This document shows, piece by piece, positions 28,529 to 39,312 of a stretch of 64,000 nucleotides of DNA; the first letter of the stretch is position 1, and each line of letters begins with the position of its first letter. The notes under the pieces are model-generated. The model was not told the DNA's origin and ran no database searches. It saw only the letters and a list, made by a program, of their open reading frames with translations. The DNA lies in the NCBI GenBank assembly GCA_901472505.1, contig LR590468.1:124001-188000 (forward strand). Direction: 5' to 3'. This DNA is from Proteus vulgaris. GTDB taxonomy: Bacteria > Pseudomonadota > Gammaproteobacteria > Enterobacterales > Enterobacteriaceae. The position numbers and the translations under genes were made by a program.

Positions 28529-28822
28529 TTTGAATCTCCTTTGTTATTGGAGTGTAAGGAGTCACAAGCCAATATGTTATTAAAGACATAACTAATATCG
28601 GCCTGTAACTTTTTTTATTTAACTTTTATCTTTAATTAAAGAATAGAAAACAATTATAAATTACTCAAATTACGACTATCAAAAAAAAACACCTAAAATT
28701 TAGGTTAAGTAGAGATTAACGAGGTACAACAAAAAAGAAACAAAAAAATAACATCCACTTAAGCGATAAATTGCAAAGATATATTTTTTTATTTTGACTA
28801 TAGTCCTATCATTAAACTTTGA

Positions 28823-28848
28823 ATTTTTGTGACGAGCATCACAAAAAT
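28823..28848 (+). promoter_or_regulatory. CRP-site-like palindrome upstream of lpxT
   Basis: ATTTTTGTGA-CGAGCA-TCACAAAAAT is a perfect palindrome around TGTGA-N6-TCACA (28828-28843), 26 bases upstream of the lpxT start codon. The match to the cAMP-CRP consensus core is complete. The rest of 28529-28873 is AT-rich with no gene. Confidence 0.55.
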
Positions 28849-28873
28849 ACTTAAAACTTGCCATTTGATTACT

Positions 28874-29602
28874 ATGAAACTTTCTAATTTTCGCCAAAAA
28901 GCACTTGTTATTTTTTTACTTAATCTCACAGGATTAATTATTTTTCTCTCTTGGTATCTTCCTGCACAGCATGGAATATGGCTATCAATTGATACCCATA
29001 TTTTTTATTTTTTTAATCAGCACCTGTTACCTGATAGTTTTTTTGCGACTTTTGTTGCTTATATCAATAACAGAAAGTTTGATTTAGTTATTTTATTGGC
29101 AATGGGCGCACTTTATTACCATACATTTCGTAAGAAAGATTATAGGGGCAAACGCCATCTTATAATTGTAGGATTAGTGATGGTAATTAGTGCCGTACTC
29201 ATCAATCAAATTGGACAAAATATTCCAATTGAAAGACCTAGTCCGACACTTCATTTTGAAAATGTACATAGGGTAGGTATTGTGACCGGTATTCCGACAA
29301 AAGATTCCTCAGGTGACAGCTTTCCTGGTGATCACGGCTTAATGCTACTTATCTTTTGTAGCTTTATATTACGTTATCTGTCGTTTCGCTCTTTTTTATG
29401 CGCACTTCTTATTACCGTTGTATTCTCACTACCGCGTGTTATGGCGGGAGCACACTGGGCATCTGATATCTTAGTAGGCTCTGTTTCTTTAACGTTAATC
29501 GCCACAAGTTGGTTATTAATAACACCATTATCTGATGCTATTATTAGGAAACTGGAAAAGACCCTTCCTTTTAAAAATAAAAAAGAAAACTCACCTAATT
29601 AA
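28874..29602 (+). CDS. lpxT: Lipid A 1-diphosphate synthase LpxT
   Basis: Inner-membrane PAP2-family kinase-like enzyme that transfers phosphate from undecaprenyl pyrophosphate to lipid A 1-phosphate, coupling carrier recycling to LPS charge. 242 residues, about six helices. PAP2 signature segments are NIPIERPSP, DSFPGDHGLM and LPRVMAGAHWASD (catalytic His). The gene order efpL-lpxT-mepS is that of E. coli. ATG 28874 is chosen from the family start (MKLSN); no strong Shine-Dalgarno is visible. A CRP-like site lies just upstream. Confidence 0.88.
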   Translation: MKLSNFRQKALVIFLLNLTGLIIFLSWYLPAQHGIWLSIDTHIFYFFNQHLLPDSFFATFVAYINNRKFDLVILLAMGALYYHTFRKKDYRGKRHLIIVGLVMVISAVLINQIGQNIPIERPSPTLHFENVHRVGIVTGIPTKDSSGDSFPGDHGLMLLIFCSFILRYLSFRSFLCALLITVVFSLPRVMAGAHWASDILVGSVSLTLIATSWLLITPLSDAIIRKLEKTLPFKNKKENSPN

Positions 29603-29816
29603 TTAAAAGAGAATAAGTGTGATATTTACACTTATTCTTTTGGTCATTTTTTTGACAATTAAATGATATTATTATGACAAAATGAGATCTATTTTAAGTA
29701 TTAGCACTTTATTATCTAATGTTTTGTAAATTAAGCCTCTTTTCTCTCGCCATTTAACGTCTCTTTCTGTACACTTTTCTGGTTTCCTCATTATTTATTG
29801 TTTAATGTGGATATTT

Positions 29817-29838
29817 ACGTGCTTTAGAGCACGTTTTT
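29817..29838 (+). terminator. Intrinsic terminator between lpxT and mepS
   Basis: ACGTGCT / AGCACGT stem with loop TTAG followed by TTTT. It lies 215 bases after lpxT and 106 bases before mepS, so it could end lpxT transcripts or act in the mepS leader. Confidence 0.65.
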
Positions 29839-29943
29839 CGCGAAATAGGGTTGCCAGAGTTAAATTACACTATATTCTCTGGTTATTTAGTGAATAATTC
29901 ATGTGCGCTTCTGCACGTAAGGATGTAAGGGAAATCTGTCACA

Positions 29944-30558
29944 ATGAGAACAAAACCGTATATGAGAATGCTTAAGCTCATACCGGCGTTCATTGTTGTA
30001 GCTACGCTATCGGCCTGTAGCTCACAGAACGCAAATTCACGCTTAGCGAATTCAAACACAACCCCACTTAATACATCATCAAGCACTTCTATTTCCCAAG
30101 CATCTCAAGATGAATTTGAATCATTGGTGAAGAATCTCGATATAAAATCTAAGATACTTGACCAATATGCAGACTGGAAAGGGGTCGCTTATCGTTTAGG
30201 CGGAGAGACCAAAAAAGGCATCGACTGCTCTGCTTTTGTACAAAGAACTTTCCTTGAACAATTCGGTGTAGAACTACCTCGCTCAACCTCAGACCAACAG
30301 TTCTCTGGCACTCAGGTTAATAAATCAAAATTACAAGCAGGAGATTTAGTTCTATTTAAAACAGGTCGCACTATGCGCCATGTTGGTATTTACATTGGAA
30401 ATGACAAATTTGTACACGCATCCACCAGCAATGGCGTGACAGTGTCAGAAATGTCTAATGTCTACTGGAATAAGCGTTTCTATGCGGCAAGACGTGTTAT
30501 CGAAAATAATGATGCGACTCTTGCTGACAACAACCTTTCAAAAAGTGTATTAAGATAA
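29944..30558 (+). CDS. mepS: Murein DD-endopeptidase MepS (Spr), lipoprotein
   Basis: Outer-membrane lipoprotein that cleaves D-Ala-mDAP crosslinks for peptidoglycan growth. 204 residues: a lipoprotein signal with lipobox LSAC (residues 22-25), then an NlpC/P60 domain with catalytic Cys in [14 protein letters not shown], His in [10 protein letters not shown] and the third polar residue in KFVHAST. The [12 protein letters not shown] segment matches E. coli Spr. The C-terminal tail is about 15 residues longer than E. coli's. MepS is normally kept low by NlpI-Prc proteolysis. Confidence 0.92.
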   Translation: MRTKPYMRMLKLIPAFIVVATLSACSSQNANSRLANSNTTPLNTSSSTSISQASQDEFESLVKNLDIKSKILDQYADWKGVAYRLGGETKKGIDCSAFVQRTFLEQFGVELPRSTSDQQFSGTQVNKSKLQAGDLVLFKTGRTMRHVGIYIGNDKFVHASTSNGVTVSEMSNVYWNKRFYAARRVIENNDATLADNNLSKSVLR

Positions 30559-30585
30559 TTCATTCCCTTATATCTTATTGCAAAT

Positions 30586-30618
30586 AAAAAGCCTCATTAT
30601 TTGATAATGAGGCTTTTT
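30586..30618 (+). terminator. Strong intrinsic terminator of mepS
   Basis: 15-bp perfect stem AAAAAGCCTCATTAT / ATAATGAGGCTTTTT with loop TTG, 27 bases after the stop codon. A- and T-runs on both sides. Confidence 0.92.
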
Positions 30619-30678
30619 TAGTGTTTTTTATATTATAAATCAAATAATTATCACGTTGGTTTATAACAATGAGTAATG

Positions 30679-31026
30679 CTATAAATAAGAGTACGCTGTA
30701 GGAAATGGTTCAGCAATGGCCACGCCTGCATTTTTTAAGCAACATAACGCAGCGCATTCATCATCACTACATAAGAAAAGGCATGGTACGCCATCCCATT
30801 CAATCACAACGCTATCAATATGGAGATTACTCAGATACTGACGCAAATTCTGTATTGCTTCGTCCAGTGTCATACCATCGTGACTTAATAATTTTAAGCC
30901 AATCAGTGTATTTTGCTTTCCAGCCTCATTTTCAGGCAGTATCTCTACTCTTGTGCCTGCAAAGCCTGCTAGCCACCGATAACTCAGCGGCAGCTTATGG
31001 ACTACCGAAAGTTGTACATTATCCAC
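30679..31026 (-). CDS. yejG: YejG family protein
   Basis: 115-residue cytosolic protein that tracks E. coli YejG: QLSVVHKLPLSYRWLAGFAG, VEILPEN, LIGLKLLSHDG, PCLFLCSDDECAALCCLKN, GVAIAEPF near the C-terminus. Cys-rich centre. Function is not established; it has been mentioned in connection with aminoglycoside tolerance in E. coli. Position between mepS and bcr is the E. coli order. Confidence 0.9.
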   Translation of the reverse strand: MDNVQLSVVHKLPLSYRWLAGFAGTRVEILPENEAGKQNTLIGLKLLSHDGMTLDEAIQNLRQYLSNLHIDSVVIEWDGVPCLFLCSDDECAALCCLKNAGVAIAEPFPTAYSYL

Positions 31027-31480
31027 AAATCAATCCTGTTTCATCAACACGTTAATTTAATACATCATCAATACGAGTTTGAACTGACTTGCTCACACGT
31101 CATATTAGAACCTGCCAATTATAAAACATAATTATTACAATTATTTTACAACAAAAGCAAAGAGACGTATCAAACTATTTATTTAGCTTAGTGTTTGTAC
31201 GCTTTCATTTCTATGATGATTATTCTCTTCAATTATTCTTTCATTTATTTAACATTTTATCAACTATATAAAATAATTGTATAAATATTACGTATTCAAG
31301 TAAAACAATTCATCCATTTTTATCACTATGATTCATATCAACAAAACAATAATAGATGATTATTAAAATAATTTTCACTTAATTTAACAAAATAACAACA
31401 TCAAGTATTGATTCAAATCAAAAAAGCGTACTAATTTGAAGCGATTCAAGCAATACAGCAGAGGAAAATATGGTTTTTCT
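31027..31480. other. Intergenic AT-rich region between yejG and bcr
   Basis: No gene seen. The yejG promoter is expected at its left end (minus strand). The rest is A/T runs without clear hairpins. Confidence 0.4.
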
Positions 31481-31508
31481 AGGGGGGAAAAAGGGGGAGA
31501 AAGAGAGG
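31481..31508 (+). repeat. 28-base pure polypurine tract
   Basis: Uninterrupted purines with G6, A5 and G5 blocks, immediately before the bcr terminator stem. On the minus strand this is a pyrimidine tract following the bcr stem-loop, which could aid termination. Confidence 0.6.
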
Positions 31509-31539
31509 CACGCTATAAATTCCTGTGATTTATAGCGTG
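31509..31539 (-). terminator. Stem-loop after bcr
   Basis: Perfect 11-bp stem CACGCTATAAA / TTTATAGCGTG with a 9-base loop, six bases after the bcr stop codon. It is followed on the minus strand by a pyrimidine-only tract rather than a simple U-run. Confidence 0.65.
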
Positions 31540-31545
31540 ATATTC

Positions 31546-32730
31546 TTATTTGTAGCGACGCGCAAGTAAAATAAAGCCCATTGCAAACAGGACACAAAAA
31601 GCCATGGCGCTGACCATTGGCCATTCTGATTTTGCTGGGAACATAGCAATAGCTGTTCCAACTAAAGCTCCAACACCAAAACGCACGGTTCCTGCTAAAG
31701 AGGAAACCGTTCCTGCCATATGAGGATAATCATCAAGAATAACAGCCATCGCATTTGATGTGATCATCGCGATCCCCCCCACATACATCGCCACTCCCAC
31801 AACGAGATAATAGAAATGTAAATTAAGAGCAACAACTAGCAATAGAAAGATCCCCATAACGCATTGAATGGTTAGGCCTAGGCGCAACATCTTCAACGCA
31901 CCAAATCGTCGAACATATCGCCCATTTATACTTGTCATAACAATTAAAAAGATAATATTAAAACCAAAATACAAGCCAAACTGATCGAATGGAATGCCGT
32001 GTAGTTCAATATAAACGAAAGGCCCTGCACTGAGGAATGAGAACATACCAGCAAAAGAAAAACCTGATGCCAAAATATAACAAAGAACACGACGTGTTCT
32101 AAACAAGCTAATAAATTGGCTAAATGTCACTCTTAGGCTAAAGCGCTGACGACGATCTTTGGGCAAGGTTTCAGGAATATAAAATGCAATTAATGCACCT
32201 GCAATCACCGCAGCTATCGCAATACTCCAAAAAATAGCATGCCATGAAAACCAATTCATCACCCAAGCACCCAGCAATGGTGCTAATAAAGGTGCAATCG
32301 TCATCACTAATGCAACGAAAGACATACTTCTAGAGAAATCATCTCTAGAGAACATATCTCTCATTAATGCATTAATAACCACACTCGCAGCAGCTGCCGC
32401 AAAGCCATGAAGAAAACGCATGCCAATTAGCATATCTATAGATTCAGATAATGCACATGCACTAGAGGCAAAAGCAAAAACAATCACACCGCCCAAAATG
32501 ACTGGCTTACGTCCCAAACTATCCGCCATAGGACCATAAACTAATTGCCCAATAGCAAAACCAAAAATATAGATACTTAATGTCATTTGCACTTTACCAC
32601 TAGGCACACCAAAATCTTGTGCAATAGTGGGTAAACTTGGCAAATACATATCTATAGCCAATGGCATAAGCATGGAAATAAGTCCCAATATTAAAATGAG
32701 ACTAAGGTACGACGAACGTTGCTGTTGCAC
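31546..32730 (-). CDS. bcr: Bcr/CflA family drug efflux MFS transporter
   Basis: Proton antiporter for bicyclomycin, sulfonamides and possibly dipeptides or cysteine. 394 residues, 12 helices. Motif A is visible ([16 protein letters not shown]), followed by [22 protein letters not shown] and [15 protein letters not shown] (motif C-like). The gene order yejG-bcr-rsuA is that of E. coli. Start ATG 32730. Intact. Confidence 0.9.
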   Translation of the reverse strand: MQQQRSSYLSLILILGLISMLMPLAIDMYLPSLPTIAQDFGVPSGKVQMTLSIYIFGFAIGQLVYGPMADSLGRKPVILGGVIVFAFASSACALSESIDMLIGMRFLHGFAAAAASVVINALMRDMFSRDDFSRSMSFVALVMTIAPLLAPLLGAWVMNWFSWHAIFWSIAIAAVIAGALIAFYIPETLPKDRRQRFSLRVTFSQFISLFRTRRVLCYILASGFSFAGMFSFLSAGPFVYIELHGIPFDQFGLYFGFNIIFLIVMTSINGRYVRRFGALKMLRLGLTIQCVMGIFLLLVVALNLHFYYLVVGVAMYVGGIAMITSNAMAVILDDYPHMAGTVSSLAGTVRFGVGALVGTAIAMFPAKSEWPMVSAMAFCVLFAMGFILLARRYK

Positions 32731-32767
32731 GCAGATAAACTCCCAAAAACGTCAGGATAAATAATAA

Positions 32768-33472
32768 TTATTGAGGTAGGTGAATGCTGTTGATCTCTTC
32801 TTCTGTTAGTGGACGGTATTCGCCCTCAGCTAAAGTTTCATCTAATGTTATATCCCCAATACGCTCACGATGTAATGCACTGACGTGATTACCCACGGCA
32901 GCAAACATACGTTTTACTTGATGGTATTTACCTTCACTAATAGTGAGTTTCACTTCTATAGGTGTAATAATTTCTAATTTGGCGGGTTTAGTCAGATCTT
33001 TTTCACCATTTAGCTGCACACCTTTTTGGAACTGTTCAGCAACACCTTCAGCTATTGGCTCTTCTAGTGTAACGTGATACGTTTTTTCACAATGATGTTT
33101 TGGCGCCGTAATACGATGTGACCACTGACCATTGTCAGTCAATAAGACAAGCCCTGTTGTATCAATATCTAAACGCCCTGCAGCATGTAATTTATATGCC
33201 AGGGGTTCATCAATAAAATAAAGGATGGTTGGATTAACTGGGTCATCTGTTGAACAGACATAACCGATGGGCTTATTTAACATAAAATAACGTGGCCCTA
33301 AAATCTGGGTTAACACATTACCGTTATAAGCCACTTTTTGTTCTGGTGTTATTTTGGTCGAACCGCTTTTCACCATTTCACCATCAATTGTTACAAGCCC
33401 TGCTCTTAATTCACGAAGGATCAAGCTACGGCTAATCCCCAATTGCTGGGATAAAAATTTATCTAATCGCAT
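32768..33472 (-). CDS. rsuA: 16S rRNA pseudouridine(516) synthase RsuA
   Basis: Converts U516 of 16S rRNA to pseudouridine. 234 residues: an N-terminal S4 RNA-binding domain ([16 protein letters not shown]), then the RsuA catalytic domain with [19 protein letters not shown] (catalytic Asp in GRLD) and [19 protein letters not shown] chose ATG 33472, the conserved family start; the open frame extends ten codons upstream. It lies directly upstream of bcr on the same strand, with a 37-base gap, so the two are probably cotranscribed. Confidence 0.92.
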   Translation of the reverse strand: MRLDKFLSQQLGISRSLILRELRAGLVTIDGEMVKSGSTKITPEQKVAYNGNVLTQILGPRYFMLNKPIGYVCSTDDPVNPTILYFIDEPLAYKLHAAGRLDIDTTGLVLLTDNGQWSHRITAPKHHCEKTYHVTLEEPIAEGVAEQFQKGVQLNGEKDLTKPAKLEIITPIEVKLTISEGKYHQVKRMFAAVGNHVSALHRERIGDITLDETLAEGEYRPLTEEEINSIHLPQ

Positions 33473-33666
33473 GAATTTCTCTGAAAAATGGAAGAATACC
33501 ATCTGATATGAGGTATCTATTAAAAATGAATATTAACAATAAAACAACTAATTAATTTATAAATAAACTATCACATTCTTTACTTATCAAGTTCCACTCG
33601 CCTTATTCGCGCTATCTCTAAAAAAATGCTACGCTGATTGCTCTGTTTGATTTCTTATGTAGAGTT

Positions 33667-35429
33667 ATGGCATTTACACTCAGACCTTACCAACTTGACG
33701 CCGTTAACGCGACGATCTCTTATTTTCGTCAACACAGCACACCCGCAGTGATAGTCTTACCCACAGGTGCAGGAAAAGTTTAGTTATCGCTGAACTAGCC
33801 AAAAAAGCGCGAGGGCGTGTCTTAGTCTTGGCACACGTAAAAGAATTAGTCGAACAGAACCATAACAAATATGAGGCTTATGGTCTATCTGCGGGTATTT
33901 ATGCTGCAGGCTTACAACAAAAAGAGAGTAGTGGAAAAGTTATCTTTGGTAGCGTGCAATCTGTTGCGCGTAATTTATCACAGTTTAATGATAGTTTTTC
34001 GCTACTTATTATCGATGAATGTCATCGTATAAGCTTGTCTAAAGATAGCCAATATCAGCAAGTTATTAAACAATTGCAATTCGTTAATCCGAATTTACGC
34101 ATCCTAGGATTAACTGCAACACCTTATCGTTTGCCTACGGGTTGGATTTATCAATACCATTATCACGGGATGATTAGAGGCGATGAAGACTGTTTTTTCC
34201 GTGATTGTATTTATGAATTGCCTTTACGCTATATGATAAGCAATCATTTTTTAGTTCCACCAATTCGATTAGATATGCCTATTTTGCAATATGACTTTAG
34301 CCAAGTCCGAACTAGCCAAAATGGGATATTTAATGAAGAAGATCTTAATCGTGAAATAAAAAAGCAAAAGCGTATTACCCCACACATTGTTTCACAGATT
34401 ATTGAATATGCAAAAAATTGCCGTGGTACAATGATATTTGCAGCCACAGTTGAACATGCAAAAGAAATTCTTTCTCTTTTACCTCAAGATGAAGCGGCAT
34501 TAGTGAGCGCGGATACGCCTTCTCATGAACGAGACACGCTGATTTCTCGTTTTAAACAGCAACAATTGCGTTATATGGTCAATGTTGCGGTACTAACAAC
34601 AGGCTTTGATGCACCTCATGTTGATTTAATTGCCATTTTACGCCCAACAGAATCCGTCAGTTTATATCAACAAATTGTAGGGCGTGGATTAAGATTATTT
34701 GCAGGAAAAACCGAATGTCTGATTTTGGATTATGCAGGCAATCCTCATGATCTTTATCTTCCTGAGGTCGGTACTAAAAAACCTAACCCAAAAAGTAAGC
34801 CTGTACAAGTATTCTGCCCTGTTTGCCAATTTGCTAATACTTTTTGGGGAATTGTGGGTACTGATGGCGATATTATTGAACACTATGGTCGACGTTGCCA
34901 AGGTTGGGAACTTAATGAACATGGACAAAAACAGCAATGTGAGTTCCGCTTTCGCTTTAAATTATGCCCTCATTGTAATGAAGAAAATGATATTGCGGCG
35001 CGTCGTTGTGTTCACTGTGATGAAATATTAGTTGATCCTGATGATATGCTTAAAGCCGCATTAAAGCTAAAAGGAGCGCTTGTTTTGCGCTGTGGTGGCA
35101 TGCAATTTCAATCAGGCAATGATACTAAAGGAGAATGGATAGATATCAATTATTACGATGAAGAAGGCACGTCAGTATCAGAGCGCTTTCACTTAACTAC
35201 CCCAGCCCAACGTAAAGTCTTTGAGTTAAAATTTCTACGAGAACATCAACGCGCCCCTGGTGTTCCTTTTGTTTGGCACAATGCTAACGATGTTATTAAG
35301 CAGTTCGATTTATTACGTCATCCTGATTTTATTGTCGCCCATAAAAGTAAAAAAGCGCATTTTTGGAAGATAAGAAATAAAATTTTTGACTATACAGGAC
35401 GCTATCGAAAAGCAGATACATTGTATTAA
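33667..35429 (+). pseudogene. radD: DNA repair helicase-like RadD (YejH), one frameshift
   Basis: Superfamily 2 ATPase that stimulates RecA strand exchange and helps repair double-strand breaks. ATG 33667 opens [20 protein letters not shown] and reaches Walker A PTGAGK, where the A4 run at 33774-33777 is one base short. Adding an A continues [20 protein letters not shown]. The remainder is intact: DECH box (LLIIDECHR), [19 protein letters not shown], Cys4 zinc motifs (CPVC, CPHC, CVHC) and PADDML-like DPDDML. Corrected length is 587 residues. Loss of the P-loop would inactivate it, but the high conservation downstream argues for a base-calling error. Confidence 0.9.
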
Positions 35430-35573
35430 TCTGGATTTATATTTGCTGTTAGTGGACTTTTTCGTTAAAATGCGCCCCGCTTTATCTATTTTTAGATAAA
35501 CCAAATCTCGAGCTTGTTGCTGGGTCGCCTGTAACAAGTATGTATTTTCTTTCTTTTTCATAAGAGAAAAAAG

Positions 35574-35858
35574 ATGTTAACTATTAATGCAACTGTACGT
35601 AAAGAGCAGGGTAAGGGTGCGAGCCGCCGCCTGCGTGTGGCTAACCGTTTTCCTGCTATCGTTTATGGCGGAAATGAAGAGCCAATCGCTATCGATTTAG
35701 ATCACAACGAAGTAATCAACCAAGAACACAAATCTGAATTCTATTCTGATTTCGTAAACCTGGTAATCGATGGTAAAGAAACTAAAGTTAAAGTTAAAGC
35801 AGTGCAACGTCACGAGTATAAGCCAAAAATTACTCATATTGACTTCCTGCGCGCTTAA
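35574..35858 (+). CDS. rplY: 50S ribosomal protein L25 (bL25)
   Basis: 94 residues, the same length as E. coli L25, the single-domain 5S rRNA-binding protein. Conserved [36 protein letters not shown] and [11 protein letters not shown] 35574. The AT-rich leader from 35460 may carry the autogenous control known in E. coli. Confidence 0.96.
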   Translation: MLTINATVRKEQGKGASRRLRVANRFPAIVYGGNEEPIAIDLDHNEVINQEHKSEFYSDFVNLVIDGKETKVKVKAVQRHEYKPKITHIDFLRA

Positions 35859-35900
35859 TAAGCCACCCTTCGAGCTTTATTTTTCGGGACGCCGAGCATG

Positions 35901-35923
35901 TAACGCCACTTAATGTGGCGTTA
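35901..35923. terminator. Bidirectional terminator between rplY and yejK
   Basis: TAACGCCAC / GTGGCGTTA perfect 9-bp stem, loop TTAAT, followed by TTTGTTTTT on the plus strand. It sits between convergent rplY (ends 35858) and yejK (ends 35942). Confidence 0.85.
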
Positions 35924-35941
35924 TTTGTTTTTACTACTGAA

Positions 35942-36946
35942 TTATTTTTCTGATGCTCTACGCTGTAATTGTTCACGCAAATTAGGTGGAGTACCTTTAA
36001 TAGTGAGTGTATCTGTTGCGGGATCCCAGAATATTCTTTCACCCAATAATTTCGCATCAAAATTAACGGTTAATCCACCGCCACTACCAGAATATTTCAT
36101 TAATTGACGTAAAGTACTACGATCAGCAGGGAAAGTTTCAGCTAATTCATAGCCCTTCTCTTCGGTAAATTGTGCAAAGTTTTGATCCCCCAAAGACGGT
36201 AATTCTTCAGCAAGCTGAGTTAAGGCAATTTCTTCGCCAGACTGTAATTGCTCATTGCAGTAGCTATATACTTGCTCACGACAAGTTTGACGTTCTTGCT
36301 TGTCCATTTCGGAAGCTTCACAAAAATCATCAACAGCTTGTAATAAACCTTTATTTTGAACTTTAGCGTTTAAACCTTCTTGAGCACCTAAAAAGTCCAT
36401 AAAAAAGTCAGAAACTTTGCGACCTACTCGACCTTTTAGAAATGTTAAATAACGCAGAGAATCTGGCGCTGTTTCCCATTCAGTTAAATCGATACGAGCA
36501 ATAATATCTGCATGAGGAATATCTAAATAACGTGTTGAAGAAACATCAAGGCTGTCATTTACCCACATACTATTACAGCTACTCAGTACAGCAATTAAAA
36601 GATAATCCACCGCTAAATAACGATAATGACAAAAGAGAACTGTTCCCCCTTCTGCGAAAGGATATTTTGCTAATTCATCCTTTAATCTCACCGTTGCTGC
36701 ACGCGAAAAACCTAAAAAGTTTTCTTCACCTTTACGCTGTAAACGCAATGCTTGTGCTAATTCACTTTCTTCATTAAACAGACCATAAGCTTTGTTTTTT
36801 GCACTGTAAACACGATGCAATTCTTCAATCATTTCCTGAACAACAGGTTCAATGTCTAATACTGAATCACGTAACACAACTTCTAATGTCTGCTCATCTC
36901 GCTTGATAAGCTGATGTAAGACTAACTGACTAATATCTAGACTCAT
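35942..36946 (-). CDS. yejK: Nucleoid-associated protein YejK
   Basis: 334-residue NdpA/YejK family protein, enriched on the nucleoid. Conserved segments include [90 protein letters not shown] and [16 protein letters not shown] at the C-terminus. Molecular role is unsettled; E. coli YejK interacts with topoisomerase IV. Divergent from yejL, as in E. coli. Confidence 0.93.
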   Translation of the reverse strand: MSLDISQLVLHQLIKRDEQTLEVVLRDSVLDIEPVVQEMIEELHRVYSAKNKAYGLFNEESELAQALRLQRKGEENFLGFSRAATVRLKDELAKYPFAEGGTVLFCHYRYLAVDYLLIAVLSSCNSMWVNDSLDVSSTRYLDIPHADIIARIDLTEWETAPDSLRYLTFLKGRVGRKVSDFFMDFLGAQEGLNAKVQNKGLLQAVDDFCEASEMDKQERQTCREQVYSYCNEQLQSGEEIALTQLAEELPSLGDQNFAQFTEEKGYELAETFPADRSTLRQLMKYSGSGGGLTVNFDAKLLGERIFWDPATDTLTIKGTPPNLREQLQRRASEK

Positions 36947-37100
36947 GGTCGTCCTCTTTATTCCTTCACTTTCGCATGCGCGTATTCAAACACTCCCCAC
37001 TTTCAGTATCAAGGGAAAATTAATTAATTTAATAGCGGAAAAAGACCCAGTAATACGGTAATATATAGCGTTTTATTCATTTAGTAGGAATTCTGATTTT

Positions 37101-37328
37101 ATGCCACAAAAATCCCGTTATAGTGATGAACAAGTTGAGCAGTTATTAGCAGAACTTGTCAGCGTTCTTGAAAAACATCATACTCCTACAGACCTTTCTT
37201 TGATGGTGTTGGGGAACATGGTGACAAACTTAATTAATACAAGTATTGCTCCTGCTCAACGAATGCTGATTGCTGATTCTTTTGTTCACGCATTGCGTGC
37301 TTCAATTGATGAAGGCAATATTCACTAA
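37101..37328 (+). CDS. yejL: UPF0352 family protein YejL
   Basis: 75-residue small helical protein ([47 protein letters not shown]), matching the E. coli YejL length and pattern. It forms a short operon with yejM 26 bases downstream. Function unknown. Confidence 0.93.
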   Translation: MPQKSRYSDEQVEQLLAELVSVLEKHHTPTDLSLMVLGNMVTNLINTSIAPAQRMLIADSFVHALRASIDEGNIH

Positions 37329-37354
37329 TAAACATAGAAAATTTATTTATAGAC

Positions 37355-39092
37355 ATGGTAACGAAACCTCAGTCCTATCGTGAAAAAGTATCCCAAATGA
37401 TCAGTTGGGGGCACTGGTTTGCGCTATTTAATATTATTCTAAGCTTATTACTTGGAAGCCGTTACCTGTTTATTTCAGATTGGCCTGCAACTTTCGCGGG
37501 TCGCTTTTACGCTATCGTAAGTTGGATGGGGCACTTTAGTTTTATTGTTTTCGCTATCTATATCCTTGTCCTTTTTCCGCTTACCTTCGTGGTCGTATCT
37601 CAACGGCTACTTAGAGTGATCTCCTGTACTCTCGCCAGTGCTGGACTCACCATTCTTATCTTTGATATGGCAGTTTACCAGCAATTTCAGCTTCATCTAA
37701 CTCAGCTCGTTTGGGATTTAGTCATTAATCCAGATGAAGGTGAAATGGCACGTGAATGGCAACTTATTTTTATTGGTATTCCTATTATCTTTCTTATTGA
37801 GATGCTTTTTGCGACATGGAGTTGGCAAAAATTACGTAGTTTAAATCGTCAGCGATGGGGTAAGCCATTGGCTGGCATTTTTATTACTTGCTTTGTCTTA
37901 TCTCACTCTATGTCAATTTGGGCTGATGCTAATTTTTATCGTCCAATTACGATGCAACGCGCTAATTTACCCTTATCCTATCCGATGACTGCGCGTAAAT
38001 TCCTTGAGCGCCATGGTTTTATTAATCAATCAGAATATGAGCAACGTCTAATCAGTGAAGGTAACCCTACGGCACAAAGTATTACCTACCCGCTTGCACC
38101 ATTAGTTTATGCAAAAGAGACTTACTCTTATAATTTACTAGTCGTTGTTGTTGATGGTTTAGGTAATGAGGAGGTCCCTGAATTACCAAGCTTGCAACAG
38201 TTCGCACAAAATAATCTCGATTTTACACATCATTATTCATCAGGCATTAATAATGATACAGCATTATTTGGTCTATTTTATGGCATCTCACCTTCTTATT
38301 TAGATAGTGTATTAAGTAGCAGAAAAAATTCAGCACTATTTGATGCCTTAAATTACCGAAATTACCAACTAGCAATGTTCTCAACAAATGGCTTTCAAAC
38401 ACCATTATTTAAACAAGCCGTACTATCCGATTTCTCTACTCCAACATCACGCAGTGGTAACAATGATGCCACTATCGATAGTTGGCGTAATTGGCTAATA
38501 AAAAACAACCAAACAACACCTTGGTTCTCTTTCTTACAAATTGATGGACATACTAATAAAGCGTCCCAAAAAAATTACATTAAATCAGCAATTAGAGCGC
38601 ATTTTTAATACGTTGCAAGAAACCAAAGTGCTTGATAATACTGTCGTGGTTATCACATCTAGCTATCATCAAGACGGTGATAAAAAACAAAATAATCAAT
38701 GGCTTTCTGATAAAACCACATTTAACCTAAACCAATCACAAGTGCCTCTAATAATACACTGGCCGAACATGAAGCCACAGTCGATTGATAAAATGACTAG
38801 TCATCAAGATATCATGACAACCTTAATGCAGCATGTTTTACGTGTTATTAGCCCAGCTGATAACTATTCACAAGGTGAAGATTTATTTGCAAGCACCCGT
38901 AATCATCCATGGATTTTCACCGGCGATGACGAAGCATTTGTGGTCTTTTTACAAGATAACACCTTGCTGATAGATAAACATGGCCGGTATGCTTTATTTG
39001 ATAAGTCAGGAAAAGAAATTAGTGCAGCAAAACCTGATTTAAAATTATTACTACAAGTTCTTGCCGAACAAAAACGCTTTATTGAACGCTGA
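37355..39092 (+). pseudogene. yejM: LPS-regulating inner-membrane protein YejM (PbgA/LapC), one frameshift
   Basis: Controls LPS synthesis by sensing periplasmic-leaflet LPS and restraining LapB/FtsH turnover of LpxC. Five N-terminal membrane helices (residues 20-190) are followed by a linker and a periplasmic sulfatase/EptA-like domain lacking the full metal set. Matches to E. coli are clear: YREKVSQMISWGHWFALFNI, WADANFYRPITMQRANLPLS, GLFYGISPSYLDSVL, YSQGEDLF, LLLQVLAEQKRFIER. The A7 run at 38568-38574 has one base too many; with A6 the frame reads ASQKITLNQQLERIFNTLQ and gives 578 residues. The membrane part essential in E. coli precedes the break. Confidence 0.9.
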
Positions 39093-39177
39093 AGCTAGTA
39101 ATAAAGTATAAAATTACGCCACTTAATTCGCAAAGGGTTGCTTTAGCGGTCAAAAACAGTAATATACATGACACAAA

Positions 39178-39254
39178 CGGCATGTAGCGCAGCCTGGTAG
39201 CGCACCGTCATGGGGTGTCGGGGGTCGTAGGTTCAAATCCTATCATGCCGACCA
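39178..39254 (+). tRNA. proL: tRNA-Pro (anticodon GGG)
   Basis: 77-base cloverleaf with encoded CCA end. Acceptor stem CGGCATG / CATGCCG, D-arm GCGC...GCGC, anticodon GGG at 39212-39214 in loop ATGGGGT, T-arm with GGTTCAAATCC. Sequence is nearly that of E. coli proL and, as there, lies just after yejM. It is the likely integration site of the adjacent prophage. Confidence 0.97.
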
Positions 39255-39265
39255 AAATTCTTTAG

Positions 39266-39293
39266 AAAAACCAACCTCTTACGGTTGGTTTTT
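39266..39293 (+). terminator. Intrinsic terminator after tRNA-Pro
   Basis: AAAAACCAACC / GGTTGGTTTTT perfect 11-bp stem, loop TCTTAC, then more Ts. It starts 12 bases after the tRNA. Confidence 0.92.
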
Positions 39294-39312
39294 TTATGTC
39301 TGAAATTTGCCA

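Noticed and set aside
28700..28897. 65-codon minus-strand ORF overlapping the lpxT start
   Set aside because: Overlaps the CRP-like palindrome and lpxT start; no ribosome-binding site or protein-like composition.
31418..31624. 68-codon ORF at the end of bcr
   Set aside because: Covers the bcr terminator, polypurine tract and bcr 3' end in a shifted frame.
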